Positions 23,070 to 35,397 of a DNA stretch of 64,000 nucleotides are shown here, piece after piece (positions within the stretch are counted from its first letter, which is position 1; each line of letters begins with the position of its first letter). The translations under genes and the position numbers were made by a program. This DNA is from Lumbricus rubellus (Eukaryota; Annelida; Clitellata; Crassiclitellata; Lumbricidae). The notes beneath the pieces were generated by a model. It searched no databases. It worked only from the letters and a program-made list of their open reading frames with translations, and was not told where the DNA came from. The DNA is taken from the NCBI GenBank assembly GCA_945859605.1, contig OX243824.1:29161948-29225947 (forward strand), written 5' to 3'.

Positions 23070-23867
23070 CCTTTGTTGGAGAAAACTGCGAAGACACTGC
23101 TGGAAAACACAGTGGATGTATATAACATCGCACGACTAAAAGCAGTCTCATCGCCCCATGCTAGTGACTGGCTCCATGCGTTACCGATAACCGCATGTGG
23201 ACTACGTCTGGATAACGAGGATGTTCGAGTTGCCGTCGGTTTGCGACTTGGGGCCGCAATATGTGAAGCACACACTTGCGCCTGCGGAGCTCAAATTGAC
23301 GCCAGAGGCAGCCACGGCCTGTCTTGCTCTCTCGGCTTCGGTCGAATAGTTCGACATAATACGATCAATGACATTGTATACCGCTCCCTTTCAAAGGCAG
23401 GAATACCGTCCATTAAAGAACCACCAGGTCTTCTTCGCACGGATGGTAGACGACCAGACGGCCTTACCATGATTCCATGGCGTGCGGGTCGTCATCTTGT
23501 GTGGGATGCGACAGTGGTTGACACACTTGCACCATCATATATCCAGGCCACGGCTTCGACGGCGGGCGCGGCAGCCGAGATTGCTACGGAAAGGAAAAAC
23601 ACAAAATACGTCTCTCTTGTAAACACTCACTTTTTCATTCCTTTAGCCTTTGAGACTTTAGGTCCCATTTGTAGTATTGGCCTCGACTTTTTGTCTGATT
23701 TAGGCCGCATCCTAACATTGTCGTCCGGTGATATGAGAGAGACCTGTTTTTTGCTGCAACGCCTCTCTATTACTGTCCAGCGCTTCAACTCGGTGGCCTT
23801 TAGAGGCACTTTAGCCGAGTCAGACCCAGAGGAGAGCTAATAACTTTTATCATCATTTAGAACAATG
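23068..23867 (+). CDS. RLE-LINE C-terminal third with intact nuclease (5' truncated)
   Basis: The frame is open from the TAA tract (KPLLEKTAKTLLENTVDVYN) to a stop near 23840 with no lesion. It holds SPHASDWLHALPITACGLRL, the knuckle CEAHTCACG...HGLSC, and the PD-(D/E)XK-type core RRPDGLTMIPW...[15 protein letters not shown]. It ends in LLQRLSITVQRFNSVAFRG and TLAESDPEES. The knuckle reads CEAH where sister copies have CEPH. It lacks RT and any start codon of its own, so it is a dead-on-arrival insertion whose frame simply has not decayed. It is very close to the interrupted copy at 11109-16722. Confidence 0.8.
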
Positions 23868-23904
<37 letters not shown>

Positions 23905-23933
23905 ATAATAATAATAATAATAAAAATAATAAT

Positions 23934-23966
<33 letters not shown>
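23868..23966 (+). repeat. (A)35 followed by (TAA)n
   Basis: An uninterrupted run of about 35 A at 23868-23902 leads directly into TAA/AAT repeats. The poly(A) run may be the copied tail of a polyadenylated transcript, or a slippage product. Confidence 0.85.
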
Positions 23967-25675
<1,709 letters not shown>

Positions 25676-25787
25676 TTGAACGAAATAATTAGCACATTAT
25701 GCCTGTGTTTGTCAGGCGTTCTCTGTTCACCACGCACAGCCAATTGATGTTGCACTGTTTGAAACGGAAATAAATGATTCTTTCTCA
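25676..25787 (+). repeat. RLE-LINE 3' untranslated fragment, F-type tail
   Basis: A ~110-bp non-coding piece bounded by TAA tracts on both sides. It ends GAAATAAATGATTCTTTCTCATAATAAT and includes AATAAA. By position it looks like the 3' end of an extremely 5'-truncated element; no matching coding copy is in the window. Confidence 0.55.
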
Positions 25788-26156
25788 TAATAATAATAAT
25801 AATAATAACATTCCGAGTTCGAAAGAACCCCCAGGGCTCCTTCGCACCAACGGTAAGAGGCCAGATGGGGCGGCGACTCTCATACCGTGGGCGGGAGGAA
25901 AATACTTAACCTGGGACGCAACCAGCATACATACTTGCGCCGCATCATACATAAATAAGACAGCGACGACACCTGGAAGTGCGGCTGAGCTGGCAGCCTC
26001 ACGCAAGATAACTAAATATGCAGATCTCCCTGCAACCCACAGCTTCGTTCCGATCGCGTTAGAAACATTGGGGCCAATTAACTTGTCAGGTCGCGAGTTC
26101 ATTGAGGAACTAGGTCGTCGGCTGACTACCGCCACGGGCGACCCTCAAGAGTCTAC
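25788..26156 (+). pseudogene. RLE-LINE nuclease fragment, both ends truncated
   Basis: After a short TAA tract the frame IPSSKEPPGLLRTNGKRPDG opens. It continues with LIPWAGGKYLTWDATSIHTC, a variant nuclease core, then AAELAASRKITKYADLPATH, LETLGPINLSGREFIEELGR and TGDPQEST, where it stops at a junction to unrelated sequence. Part of this fragment is duplicated at 9545-9671. Confidence 0.8.
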
Positions 26157-26290
26157 ACGGAAGGAGAGGGACGAGGGCTGAGCAAGCGGTGAGCAGGGTG
26201 GGAGCGGTGAGCACGGTGGGAGCGGGGTGGCGTGGAATGGAGGCGAAACCATATATTCCCGGGAAACGCCGGGTTTCACATCTAGTACTA
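26157..26290 (-). repeat. Scrap of an unidentified repeat with ACTAGNTGT-type start
   Basis: Read on the minus strand it begins ACTAGATGTGAAACCCGGCG, resembling the start of the element at 42947 (ACTAGCTGTACCCAGCCACG). Both are followed by a pyrimidine-rich (minus-sense) zone. The class is not known to me. Confidence 0.4.
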
Positions 26291-26623
26291 TTATAAAGTA
26301 GTTTACTCTAGGTATGAAGTTCTTATCATCTTTAGTATCAAAGTTATGATATCTGAGGCGAAGACCACAGCGACGCTTAATTGCAGGAGTAAACAAACTC
26401 CGCAGGACATGGTATGAATTGCTGCAGACTGAAACCAGCAGTTTGTCATCAGTTTCGCGAACCATGTCAAAGACGTCGGGCGTATTTTCCGGCAGATTCG
26501 CCGAGTTCTTCGCATAAATTTGTCCTCAGCTTTAGTGAAGCCCCACCAAGCAGGCACCGCATAGAGGAGACGAGACACGGTCGTTGCTCTTGCAACATCA
26601 TGCAGTGCAGATGTAGGGAGGCC
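26291..26623 (-). pseudogene. L2/CR1-group LINE, C-terminal end
   Basis: The minus strand encodes GLPTSALHDVARATTVSRLL, YAVPAWWGFTKAEDKFMRRTRR and, in another frame, DDKLLVSVCSNSYHVLRSLF with a final NFIPRVNY. This is the familiar C-terminal block of jockey/CR1/L2-type LINEs. Upstream it is interrupted by a SINE (26624-26867) and continues at 26868. Confidence 0.75.
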
Positions 26624-26867
26624 ATAATAATAATAATAATAATATCTTTTCTTTAATGAAACGCCTGCAAGACGCACTGCGCTTTACATTTACAAGTTAT
26701 GCAGTAATCTTAATTAAACTTAACTACCAACTGAGGAGACAGCTTTGCAATTACAATGGCGCTAATACATTGTAGCAGCCTACAAATCAAATCCGCCCAA
26801 CGGGGGCTCGAACTCGCTACCTCTCGCACTCTACGGCAGCGTGTTATCCATTGCGCTACCGGATTTG
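26624..26867 (-). mobile_element. tRNA-derived SINE with (ATT)n tail
   Basis: On the minus strand, 26867-26788 is tRNA-like. Outer ends CAAATCC and GGATTTG pair, with an A-box TAGCGCAATGG (26858-26848) and a B-box GTTCGAGCC (26813-26805) at normal spacing. The anticodon stem is poor, so it is a SINE head and not a working tRNA. A ~145-bp body follows, ending GCAGGCGTTTCATTAAAG and an (ATT)n tail. It sits inside an L2/CR1-group LINE. The body end matches 29165-29200 and its mirror copy, so that region shares the same 3' tail. Confidence 0.7.
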
Positions 26868-27418
26868 AGGATTCTGAGCGCGTACAAGGAGCTGGAGCAG
26901 GTCCCCAATACGCCAGCAATGTGTGTTGAAGTGTCCAGATCGTCTCGTACAGTCACTCCTATAACCTTCATGTTTGAGACACGGTCGAGTAGATGGTATG
27001 TGGTGACACGGTATGGCCACGACGATGAATAAGCATATCGGGATTTGGAAGCATTCGGGCGCAGGTTGTTGAGGGCAGCAATACTGCATTGTGCTCCAGT
27101 TCAATTGTGACAGTCGCTCTCTTCGATGCACCGATGATCAAATAGGTATCATCAGCATACTTAACGATCAGGGTCTACTTATCGACTGGATGGAGGTCGA
27201 AGGCGTTTGCAACAAAACCTGATGGTAAAAACCCGGAACCCTGTACGACACTGGCGTTGATGCTGGCAATACCCGATAACAATCCGGCAAATCGTGAGGC
27301 TGCCTCCGGTCTTTTGAGGAAGCTCACGAGCCAATTATAGACCTCATCTGCTATGTCAGAAGAGAAACATGTGACCTCGATTTTGAATGGAAGTGTGACG
27401 GATAGTGGAGGATGGTGA
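26868..27418 (-). pseudogene. L2/CR1-group LINE, reverse transcriptase part
   Basis: On the minus strand: SSDIADEVYNWLVSFLKRPE, RFAGLLSGIASINASVVQGS, the catalytic KYADDTYLI box near 27145, and TVTIELEH. It runs down to SLYALRIL, where a SINE is inserted. An in-frame stop precedes the YADD block and several frameshifts follow. It is 5' truncated near 27418. Confidence 0.75.
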
Positions 27419-27439
27419 TGATGAGTGATTAGTACTGGT

Positions 27440-28086
27440 GGTGGACGAACCGAAAACGAACGTTCTCTCTCTCACGATGCGGTCGCCGTCCTTGTCCACG
27501 CCTTTGTTACAATTCGAATCGACAACTGTTGTTCCTTACTTGTTGGTCTTCCCCTTGGGGTCCTGGGGCGACTTGATCGCGTCTTGCGCTCAGCTGCTCG
27601 CCTTATTGGGCGGCTTCCTAAATTTTCGCCTGTCTCTGCCTATATGCGTGATGTGCTGACACTGGCTGCCTGTGTCCCAGCGGATCTCATACCGCATTGC
27701 TGCTGTGGTCTCTCGCTGTGTCCTTGGCTGTGCTCCGTCATACTTGCGTGATCTGTGCTGTCCAGTCTCTGACGTTGCAGCGCGTCGTGTACTTCGCTCT
27801 TCGTCTAAAGGTGAGCTTCTGGTTCCGCGGGCTCGCTTGGCTATTAAGCAGCGCCGTGCTTTCTCGGTCGTGGGGCCTACTGTCTGCGCCGTGCTTTCTC
27901 GGTCGTGGGGCCTACTGTCTGGAACGACCTCCAGGTTACGCTTCGCTCACTAATTGTGGTCCATCCGGCTGCGTTCAACAAGTCCCTCAAGTCTTTTTTC
28001 TTTGTTCGTGGTTGGGCTGGGAGTGCCTCTGAGTAGTTTCTTGAAGGGGCGCTATATAAATGCTCTGAATGAATGAATGAATGAAT
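27440..28086 (+). pseudogene. L2-like LINE 3' end with (GAAT)n tail
   Basis: Encodes HAFVTIRIDNCCSLLVGLPL, LDRVLRSAARLIGRLPKFSP and, in shifted frames, FSVVGPTVWNDL and a SLKSFFFV end. This is the C-terminal block of L2-like LINEs (from family knowledge). The 3' end is GGGGCGCTATATAAATGCTC followed by (GAAT)5, the typical short tandem tail. Several frameshifts are present, one linked to a 35-bp tandem duplication. Confidence 0.75.
27851..27920 (+). repeat. Perfect 35-bp tandem duplication
   Basis: GCGCCGTGCTTTCTCGGTCG and the 15 bases after it occur twice in direct succession (27851-27885, 27886-27920). It shifts the L2-like frame. Confidence 0.95.
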
Positions 28087-28855
28087 AATGTACCATAATT
28101 CTACTGAAAAGTAGAGAACAGCACGAACTATTGATACTGACTGAGCTCCGTAATGACTAATATATAATTTTATTCTGTTCTGATTGCTGTAAAACTCAGA
28201 TATTAAGCATTCTGGACCAAAGTCAATGATCTTATTATAAGGCTGCAAACGTAGATATATCAACTGACTCCTGCGTCATTGAAAGTTAGTTGAAAAGGTA
28301 GCTGCATCTATCTCTTTCGCTACACCACTCTTTCGCTACCAACAACCATCTCTTTAATTTAAACCTACCACAGATTTCGCCCGAATTTGCAAGAAAATTT
28401 TAAAGAGAGCGTCGATGCAAGAGCATGAAATTTTGGGTAAATAATTATTCATGCTATGGCAACAGTCTGCGTCTGCCACCAGCTCCAGATCATTTACTCA
28501 ACGTGATCCACTTTCCCTGCAACACGAAATGTTCTGCATCACGATGTAGATCATGAATATAATTCTGACGAGACTGAAACTGGATTGACGAACACAATTC
28601 TTGATGAAATAGAAGTTGGATTTATGGAAAGAATCTTGACTAACCAATAATATTAATAATAATATTTCAAATAGTTTACCAAATCTTTTTCCCGGTGTTT
28701 ATACACCGAGATCGCCTCTGAATAGCTCTCCATAAAGACGATATTTATTATTCATGATTATTGTAATTATTTTTTATTCTTATTTTGCACTGATCCATTC
28801 ATACGATCATTATTTTTTATTATTGTGATTCCGCTTAAACCAATGCTTAGCCTTC
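28087..28855. other. No gene seen
   Basis: AT-rich unique-looking sequence. I find no coding block, tRNA or recognisable element end. Confidence 0.5.
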
Positions 28856-30032
28856 GCGGTACGGATCGATATGCATGGCCCAAAATAAAAATGCACCAAT
28901 CATTACCTGGCGATACTGCGGACCAACTCCAGTCAAAAGCACGTCACCCCCAACACGGCATTTCAATTTGGACCTCTGAACAAGCCCCCAAACATTTTTT
29001 ACGAATTTTTTAAGTTATTACTTTAAATATTCCGTTGCATTGCAAACGCCATGTTTGACTCTTCCGAAAGTACCGAAGTGGCCTCCCTAGACCTATGACG
29101 TCATTTGAAAAATATTATCGCGCTTATAAGTAAGTAAATAAGTAAGTAAATAAGTAAGTAAGTATATACTTTAATGAACCGCCTGCAAACGCACTGCATA
29201 TTCCCCAGCATTTAGACGGTAATTATTATGACGAAATTAACGCTTGAAAAATGGAAGCTGGATGAAGGTATTTGTGTGTCTTAAATAGAAGCTGGATTGA
29301 CGAAATTATCGCTTGAGAAATGAAAGCTGGATGAAGATATTTTTGTGTCTTAAATAGAAGCTGGATTGACGAAATTAACGCTTTAAAAATGGAAGCTGGA
29401 TGAAGATATTTTTGTGTCTTAAATAGAAGCTGGATTGACGAAATTAACGCTTTAGAAATGGAAGCTGGATGAAGATATTTTTGTGTCTTAAATAGAGGCT
29501 GGATTGACGAAATTAACGCTTTAGAAATGGAATCTGGATGAAGGTTCCGAATAGGCGTCCAGCTTCCATTGAAGATAAAGAAATGCCTTAATCCAGCTTC
29601 TATTTAAGACACACAAATACCTTCATCCAGCTTCCATTTTTCAAGCGTTAATTTCGTCATAATAATTACCGTCTAAATGCTGGGGAATATGCAGTGCGTT
29701 TGCAGGCGGTTCATTAAAGTATATACTTACTTACTTATTTACTTACTTATTTACTTACTTATAAGCGCGATAATATTTTTCAAATGACGTCATAGGTCTA
29801 GGGAGGCCACTTCGGTACTTTCGGAAGAGTCAAACATGGCGTTTGCAATGCAACGGAATATTTAAAGTAATAACTTAAAAAATTCGTAAAAAATGTTTGG
29901 GGGCTTGTTCAGAGGTCCAAATTGAAATGCCGTGTTGGGGGTGACGTGCTTTTGACTGGAGTTGGTCCGCAGTATCGCCAGGTAATGATTGGTGCATTTT
30001 TATTTTGGGCCATGCATATCGATCCGTACCGC
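28856..30032. repeat. 443-bp perfect inverted repeat (fold-back structure)
   Basis: 28856-29298 and 29590-30032 are reverse complements with a constant coordinate sum of 58888 at both ends and the middle, so there is no indel. By eye I found no mismatch. The spacer is 291 bp, mostly 69-bp tandem repeats. Each arm contains a (TAAG)n run, the SINE-like tail ACTTTAATGAACCGCCTGCA and a CRE-like TGACGTCA. No protein frame and no target duplication are evident. It could be a foldback transposon, two SINE-tailed elements head to head, or an assembly artefact. Confidence 0.85.
29230..29540 (+). repeat. 69-bp tandem repeats, about 4.5 copies
   Basis: Units start at 29230, 29299, 29368, 29437 and 29506 (partial). 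Each has GACGAAATTAACGCTT, ATGGAAGCTGGATGAAG and GTGTCTTAAATAGAAGCTGG. The first unit is also in the left arm of the large inverted repeat; the right arm keeps one unit in reverse. Confidence 0.9.
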
Positions 30033-30334
30033 CTTCGCCTCCGTTAAGCAATGGCGCCCAGTGATATAACGGTAGAAGAGCGTCTTATTTTGCGGTAAAA
30101 ATTACCACATCGAATTTTAAAATATCCGTATTCCAGGTATGTTAAAGTGGATTGTGTGAGTTGAATGTCGCGTTGACTTACAAATTCGCAAGAGAACGTT
30201 TTGCAACATTGCAACGTTTCAAAATAGTCTTTTGGACCAGCGGGAGACTTGTCACGCGACAATGGCCGTGTTTTGCCTTTAAGACGGCGCTCAGCAGCCA
30301 ACTACATAATATACATATTATGCAGCCGAAACCT
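30033..30334. other. No gene seen
   Basis: Spacer between the inverted repeat and a LINE 3' end. It has a small AT palindrome (CATAATATACATATTATG) near 30305 and nothing else recognisable. Confidence 0.45.
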
Positions 30335-31796
30335 TACACTAAAACAACTTATAGACTTATGGCCGTCACGGATGCCTTCAGCAAGCGTCAGCCACTCTCC
30401 CATGGTAGCTCTCCACTTTTGTCTATCCTACGCCGCATGCGTCGCCTCCTGTATCGTCATTCCAATTGCTTCGCAGTCCTCTCTTATCCATCTTTTCTTT
30501 GGTCTCCACCTTGATCTTCTCCCATGTACATATCCGAAGAGCGCTATCTTTTTGATATCTTTCTTTCCTCATTCTTGACACATGTCCAAAGTATCGCATT
30601 CTTGTATTCCTCACTTTGTCAATTATATCCTGTTTGATGTTGAACCTATCATAGATCAATGTGTTTCTTATCCTATCTCTTCTTGCAACACCTTCTATTT
30701 TCCGTAGGCATGTCATTTTGAAGACTCAGCCGTCGTTTTTGCTCTTCTCTCAGCGTCCAGGTTTCTGCGTTGTATAATCTGCACCAGTGTTTCATATATC
30801 TGCACTTTTGTTGCTGTCTCGATGTCCCTTGAACTCCACACCTTCCCCATTGCCCGCAGTATCCCTCTTGCCAGCCCTGTTCTTCTCACTACATCCTCCG
30901 TTGAGTCCTTTTCGGTACTGATGCTTCCTTCCAGATATACGAAATTCTCAGTTTGTCCCAGTCGGTGGCCGTGTATCCCTATCTGAAATTTCGTATTCCC
31001 TTTTCCAAGGTACTGACATTCAGTTTTTGCTCATTTATTCTCATACCGATCTCCATGCTCCTCTCCGTGACCTTGTTTATTGCTTCTTGTAATCCATCTG
31101 CTCGTTCTGCCATGAGGGCTATATCATCTGCAAATCTCAGATCTTTTATCACCTCGCCTCCAATTACAGCTCCCTTCTCAGATCCCTCCAGCGCCCTTGC
31201 CATAGCCAGCTCCAGAAATATGCTAAACAGCAATGGTGACAGTAATACTAAAACTATTGTCTCGAACCAGTCCGATATAAAAGCCCGTCCACCCTTACTG
31301 CACATAAGGTGTCCTTATATGCCTTTTCCATTATTCTTACGATTTTTTCCGGATATCCATACTGCCGCATGACTCTCCACAATCCTCTCCTCCAGATACT
31401 ATCAAAAGCTTTTCTGAAATCTATATAGCATATAATTTATATAGTTCATTTCCCAAATTCTTCATACTTCTCCGCCAATTGTCTCAGTGTGAAGATCTGA
31501 TCAATTGAACTCTCATTTACTCTGAATCCTGCCTGCGCCTCAGATAGTATTTCTTCTGTCCTTGTTCTGATTCTCTGATGACAGTTGAGAACACAAAGCT
31601 TATGACAAAGTAGGCTTATCCCTCTATAGTTTGTGCACTCCACCTGTCTTTTCTTGTAAATAGGCACGGCAATTGATCTCTTCCACTCCTTCGGATCTCC
31701 TCACTGTCCCATACACTCTGGCAGAGTCTATGTATGAATTTGATTCTCAGCCCATCCATTCCTGCTTGCAATTCTTCCGCAGTAATGTTATCTATT
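30335..31796 (-). pseudogene. APE-type LINE (RTE-like), RT and C-terminus
   Basis: On the minus strand from 31796: ITAEELQAGMDGL, AVPIYKKRQVECTNYRGISLL (31667-31446), QAGFRVNESSIDQIFTLRQL, then the catalytic DLRFADDIALMAE box (31140 region), NEQKLNVSTL, and the C-terminal CLRKIEGVARRDRIRNTLIY and MRYFGHVSRMRKERYQK down to 30400. Frames change several times. The upstream part lies at 32793-33280 beyond a 988-bp insertion. Confidence 0.8.
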
Positions 31797-31804
31797 CCTG
31801 GAGC

Positions 31805-32792
31805 GGTAGTTATGAGATAGAATAGCGTACGCTAGGCGCAAAGGCTGTTCACGGACTTTGTTATTCTCTTAACGGGTTTTACTCTTGTATGGAAGTCATA
31901 TAGCAGGCGCAGACCATGGATTATCAATTCATCTCACTAAAGCGTGGTTATAGATACTAGGTTATCGCGCATGCGCATAGCCTACTATATTTATATGCAT
32001 CGTCTCCGACAAGAAGTAAGCAAGTAAATAGGCGGCCGCAAAGCAAAACGATTCACATTTAATATAGTTTAAATTCCAAATCCAGAGACTTGACAAGAGA
32101 AAATAATAATTATGTGAGAGAAAGTAAGATGTATAGTAATAAAATTACATAGCGAGAAAGTGAAAAAGATTTTAAATAGAACGGTGATGTGTGGATAGAA
32201 TATGATGAAACCGTAACCGGTTTCAGCTAGTGGTCGCCGAATTAAAATTCTTAAAGGAGCTATTTATTGTTAGTTTCTCGAACTGTCCAGTTTCACGTGG
32301 CATGCGTTTGATTTATTGTGGAGTTTAATATGCAAGCGGTCGCTAGAACAAACTAATTACAACAGATAGAACGGCCGCTACGTTAGACACGCTAGGCAAG
32401 CGACCCACAACTTGGTATTCATACCACGCAGCGGCGCTTCGAATGCAATTTCCTAGGGTATTTAGCCAAATTTTAATATTTTGTGACGGCGAAAATAAAA
32501 GCCAATATAATGTTCGCCGTCGACGAAGGGTACGAGTTCATTGCAGATGTTTTAAACACGTTTTGACGTGTAAGGTGTCGTCGAATGCAGCGAGTTTCGA
32601 GTCACAAACAGACGCCATCTTAGGAAGTAGAGACCTATAGCTGGTCGAGAATGGGAGTACCGCTATTCAGAGAGTACAGGTCTGCGCCTGCCTCGTGACT
32701 ACCATTTTATATCGTTATTCGAGAAAAGGATAGATTTACGCCGAAAACGTCATGTACGCTACGTATAAGAATGTCCAAGACTACGTACGGGC
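31805..32792. mobile_element. 988-bp insertion with imperfect 8-bp target duplication
   Basis: It splits the RT frame of the surrounding LINE inside the KAPG...IDN motif. Flanks are CCTGGAGC (31797-31804) and CCTGGTGC (32793-32800), 7 of 8 matching. Frame logic supports these boundaries. The insert is AT-rich, has no long open frame and no clear terminal inverted repeat. An 8-bp duplication would suit a hAT-like or other cut-and-paste element, but the class stays open. Confidence 0.6.
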
Positions 32793-33280
32793 CCTGGTGC
32801 CTTGTCCTTCTTCATTTTGTCGATTGCAGCCTTTATCTCGTCCTATTCCAATGCCGGTGGATCTTCCGTACTTCCCTCTACAGCCATCCGTCCTCCGTCT
32901 CGTTGGGGTCATTATACAACTTGTCGAAATATTCCTTCGATCTTCTTTTGACCTCTTCAGTATCCGTCAGCAGTATACCGTTTTCATCCTTGACTGTCCT
33001 TACCCTCGGTGCGTGTGTTCCTGTGATTTTTCTTACTCCATCGTGCATCGTATGTTTCCAGTACGATTGTCCTCTAGAAATATGCAATAGCATATATTGC
33101 ATATTTCTTTTATGTACTCTTCTTCTGTTGGGCTTTTCTTGACCATTCTACAAAGGTATGATGCTTAGCCATATCAGTTTCCTATCCTCTCCGTGACTTG
33201 TATTTTCTTCTCTCTTCCATGAGTTTAATCGTATTTTCCGTCAACCATGGTTCATTACGTCCTCGTCGTCTCCCCCGGGC
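32793..33280 (-). pseudogene. APE-type LINE (RTE-like), part upstream of RT
   Basis: On the minus strand: ILHISRGQSYWKHTMHDGVR, VRTVKDENGILLTDTEEVKR, RSKEYFDKLYNDPNETED, then AIDKMKKDKAPG at the insertion point. This is the linker before RT. The 5' truncation near 33280 removes the endonuclease. Confidence 0.8.
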
Positions 33281-34490
33281 AACAGGGAACAACCCTTGCT
33301 AAATCTGAACCGAGAATAGGAGAGAGACCTGATCAGTCGCCCTTCATTTCTAGATGATAATGAAACTTAACTTTTGCCCCAGAATCCAGTTTCAGCTTTA
33401 GTTCCAAAATCAAAGTTTGCAACAGGTGATCTTGCTAATGATTGCACCAATGTTGCAGCTCTATGCCCGAAAACTACAAGTGTATTCAGTCCACAGAATA
33501 GCTATTTAAAAGATTTTCTGAATTGAACTCCGAATGTATAACATGCGACAATTGCGACATATCTTTAATAACTCTCATCGCGATGGCCAACGGTAACTAC
33601 GACACATAATTATTTGAAGCTTTAAAAAGAATCAACACATTGCAAATGGAATGTTTTTTATCCAGCTCAAGTCTGTTTCACAATGTGAACCTTCTCATTT
33701 TATTTTAGCAAGATAGTCCTATTACTTGATGTACCGACGCTAAATGCTGTAATATTGCAAAATAAACGAATCACTGCAAAATTTAAAAATTGAGTGTGCG
33801 AATTTTTAGTTTCGAATTCCAGTTGCAATCACAGGGGACACAGAACATCGACTGGGGCCCATTCCAGAATTTTTGCCAATATTCGTTGTAGATTGTGTTG
33901 ACCGTCTTTTAAGCTCGGGTGATTCTGGTGATTCGTCCGACTCAAAGCCGCTTGGAGAACGACAATTCCATTCAATATTTCTGATAAATATGGACAAAAC
34001 ACAAGGCATTGGCTGTTTCGATAATATTACGGGTAATTTCTGCTAGCACATTGACGAACACGCGACGAACACGCAGACACAACAAAGCCAGTGAACCATT
34101 TCAAAGTGACAGATCGACGAGACGAATTTAATTTTTGCCCTCGACAACATTGTCAGAAAGAGTGTTCCTAAAACATAGGAAAAAGACAGACTGTTAGTAG
34201 GCCTACCACAAACATTTCAGTGCACAACATTTAATTTGCGTAGTAAGCTTATGTTGCACATTAGGCCTATAAGTGCCACTTTTAAGGCATTAAACTTGCG
34301 AATTCAATTATAATTGAATCAGTTTCAAATCAATGTCCGACTGGCCAGCGACGTTGTCAGTGGAAATTGAATGTCAACGCTCTCATCAATTTCTTCATCT
34401 TATTACTTTGGTCGATCGAGTGAGGGAAAATAGAGATTCTATCAAAATTAACAGATCTATTGTACCAAATATTATGGCAATTGTGAACTT
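33281..34490. other. No gene recognised
   Basis: AT-rich unique sequence. A 67-codon minus-strand frame at 33806-34009 has a Ser/Glu-rich middle (GFESDESPESPELKRRS) but no recognisable domain; I do not call it a gene. Confidence 0.4.
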
Positions 34491-34494
34491 CCCT

Positions 34495-34560
34495 AGACCA
34501 GATGTTCTCAACCTCTTTCGGCCCGCAACATAACTTACAACCACATAAATCCTCAAAATG
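34495..34560 (+). repeat. Possible hAT-like element end
   Basis: CCAGATGTTCTCAACCTCTTTCGGCCCGC resembles the CAGTGGTTCTCAACC...GGCCCGC start typical of many hAT non-autonomous elements. No partner end was found nearby. Confidence 0.3.
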
Positions 34561-34674
34561 TTAATATATTTCAAATTAAAATAGGCCTACGTTAAAGCTA
34601 AAATAGCTCATCTATTTCAAATTGTTAAAATTGATTAAGATTAGGATTAATGAATGCAAATGAATGCTTTAGTT

Positions 34675-35041
34675 CAGGGGTGTCAAAGAGCTGACCCGCC
34701 GCCCAATTTTGTCCCGCAGACGATTTTTTCTGGCCCGCGTAGCCTTGCCAAAGATTACAAAATTAGGGATAACAGTTCAAATTTGTATAATTTAAAGTCA
34801 GCGACAAATACATGGAGGGTTTTCTTACTTTGCTCAGACACACAACCCCGTGTAGACCGTGTATCTATGGTTTCTGGTTGGTTGTTAACAAAACTATGAA
34901 AATTACGAAACGCATAGAAATTTTCATTTAAAATGTTCTGGAAATTGGCTAACCAATTTTGGTCAGGAGCTCTGACCTGGCCAGTCATCTATTGGAAGAT
35001 GTTCACTCTGGCCCACCACTAAAAAAGGTTTGACTCCTCTG
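34675..35041 (+). mobile_element. hAT-like non-autonomous element
   Basis: Left end CAGGGGTGTCAAAGAGCTGA, followed by CCCGCCGCCCAATTTTGTCCCGC. The right end reverse-complemented reads CAGAGGAGTCAAACC...GTGGGCCAGA. The CAGGGGTGTCAAA start and the GGCCCGC spacing are hallmarks of hAT ends in many animals. No transposase. The flanking 8-mers CTTTAGTT and CAAGTTTG do not match, so the insertion is old or an end is misplaced. Confidence 0.5.
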
Positions 35042-35116
35042 CAAGTTTGGTTCATAATGATTCTGACGACTAAATTTACGATTCTCCTTCGTTAATTGTT
35101 TAACTCTTTTTTTAAC

Positions 35117-35215
35117 TTGGGGTGGGTCCGTAGCTCAGTTGAGAGAGCGTTGCACGATAAACTGAGAGTCATCATCCACGCGAATCGGGTTCAAGTTTCA
35201 CACAGGGCAAAAATT
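35117..35215 (+). mobile_element. tRNA-like SINE head
   Basis: Plus strand: GGTCCGTAGCTCAGTTGAG (A-box at 35131-35141) and CGGGTTCAAGTTT (B-box about 35187-35197) at normal tRNA spacing. The acceptor ends do not pair and no anticodon stem is convincing, so it is a SINE head. About 180 bp of unassigned sequence follows. Confidence 0.55.
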
Positions 35216-35397
35216 TATTTGAATTTTCTGTTAGCTGCCATTGTCGCTTTGCTGTTGTGTTGCTTGACTCGGGTTCTGCTGAAAAATAAGAAAGCCCCTC
35301 CAACTTCTGGCTTGGCCGAACCAGAAGTGATCCAGCACTTAATTAGGCCAATATTGTTAAGCCAAACCCACTCTGTAAAGCCGATCTGCGTGTCGAG

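Noticed and set aside
26788..26867. Functional tRNA gene
   Set aside because: A-box, B-box and acceptor pairing are good, but the anticodon stem and T-stem are poor and a SINE body with (ATT)n tail follows.
33806..34009. Small minus-strand gene
   Set aside because: 67 codons, no domain, no conserved neighbour and no sign of selection that I can see.
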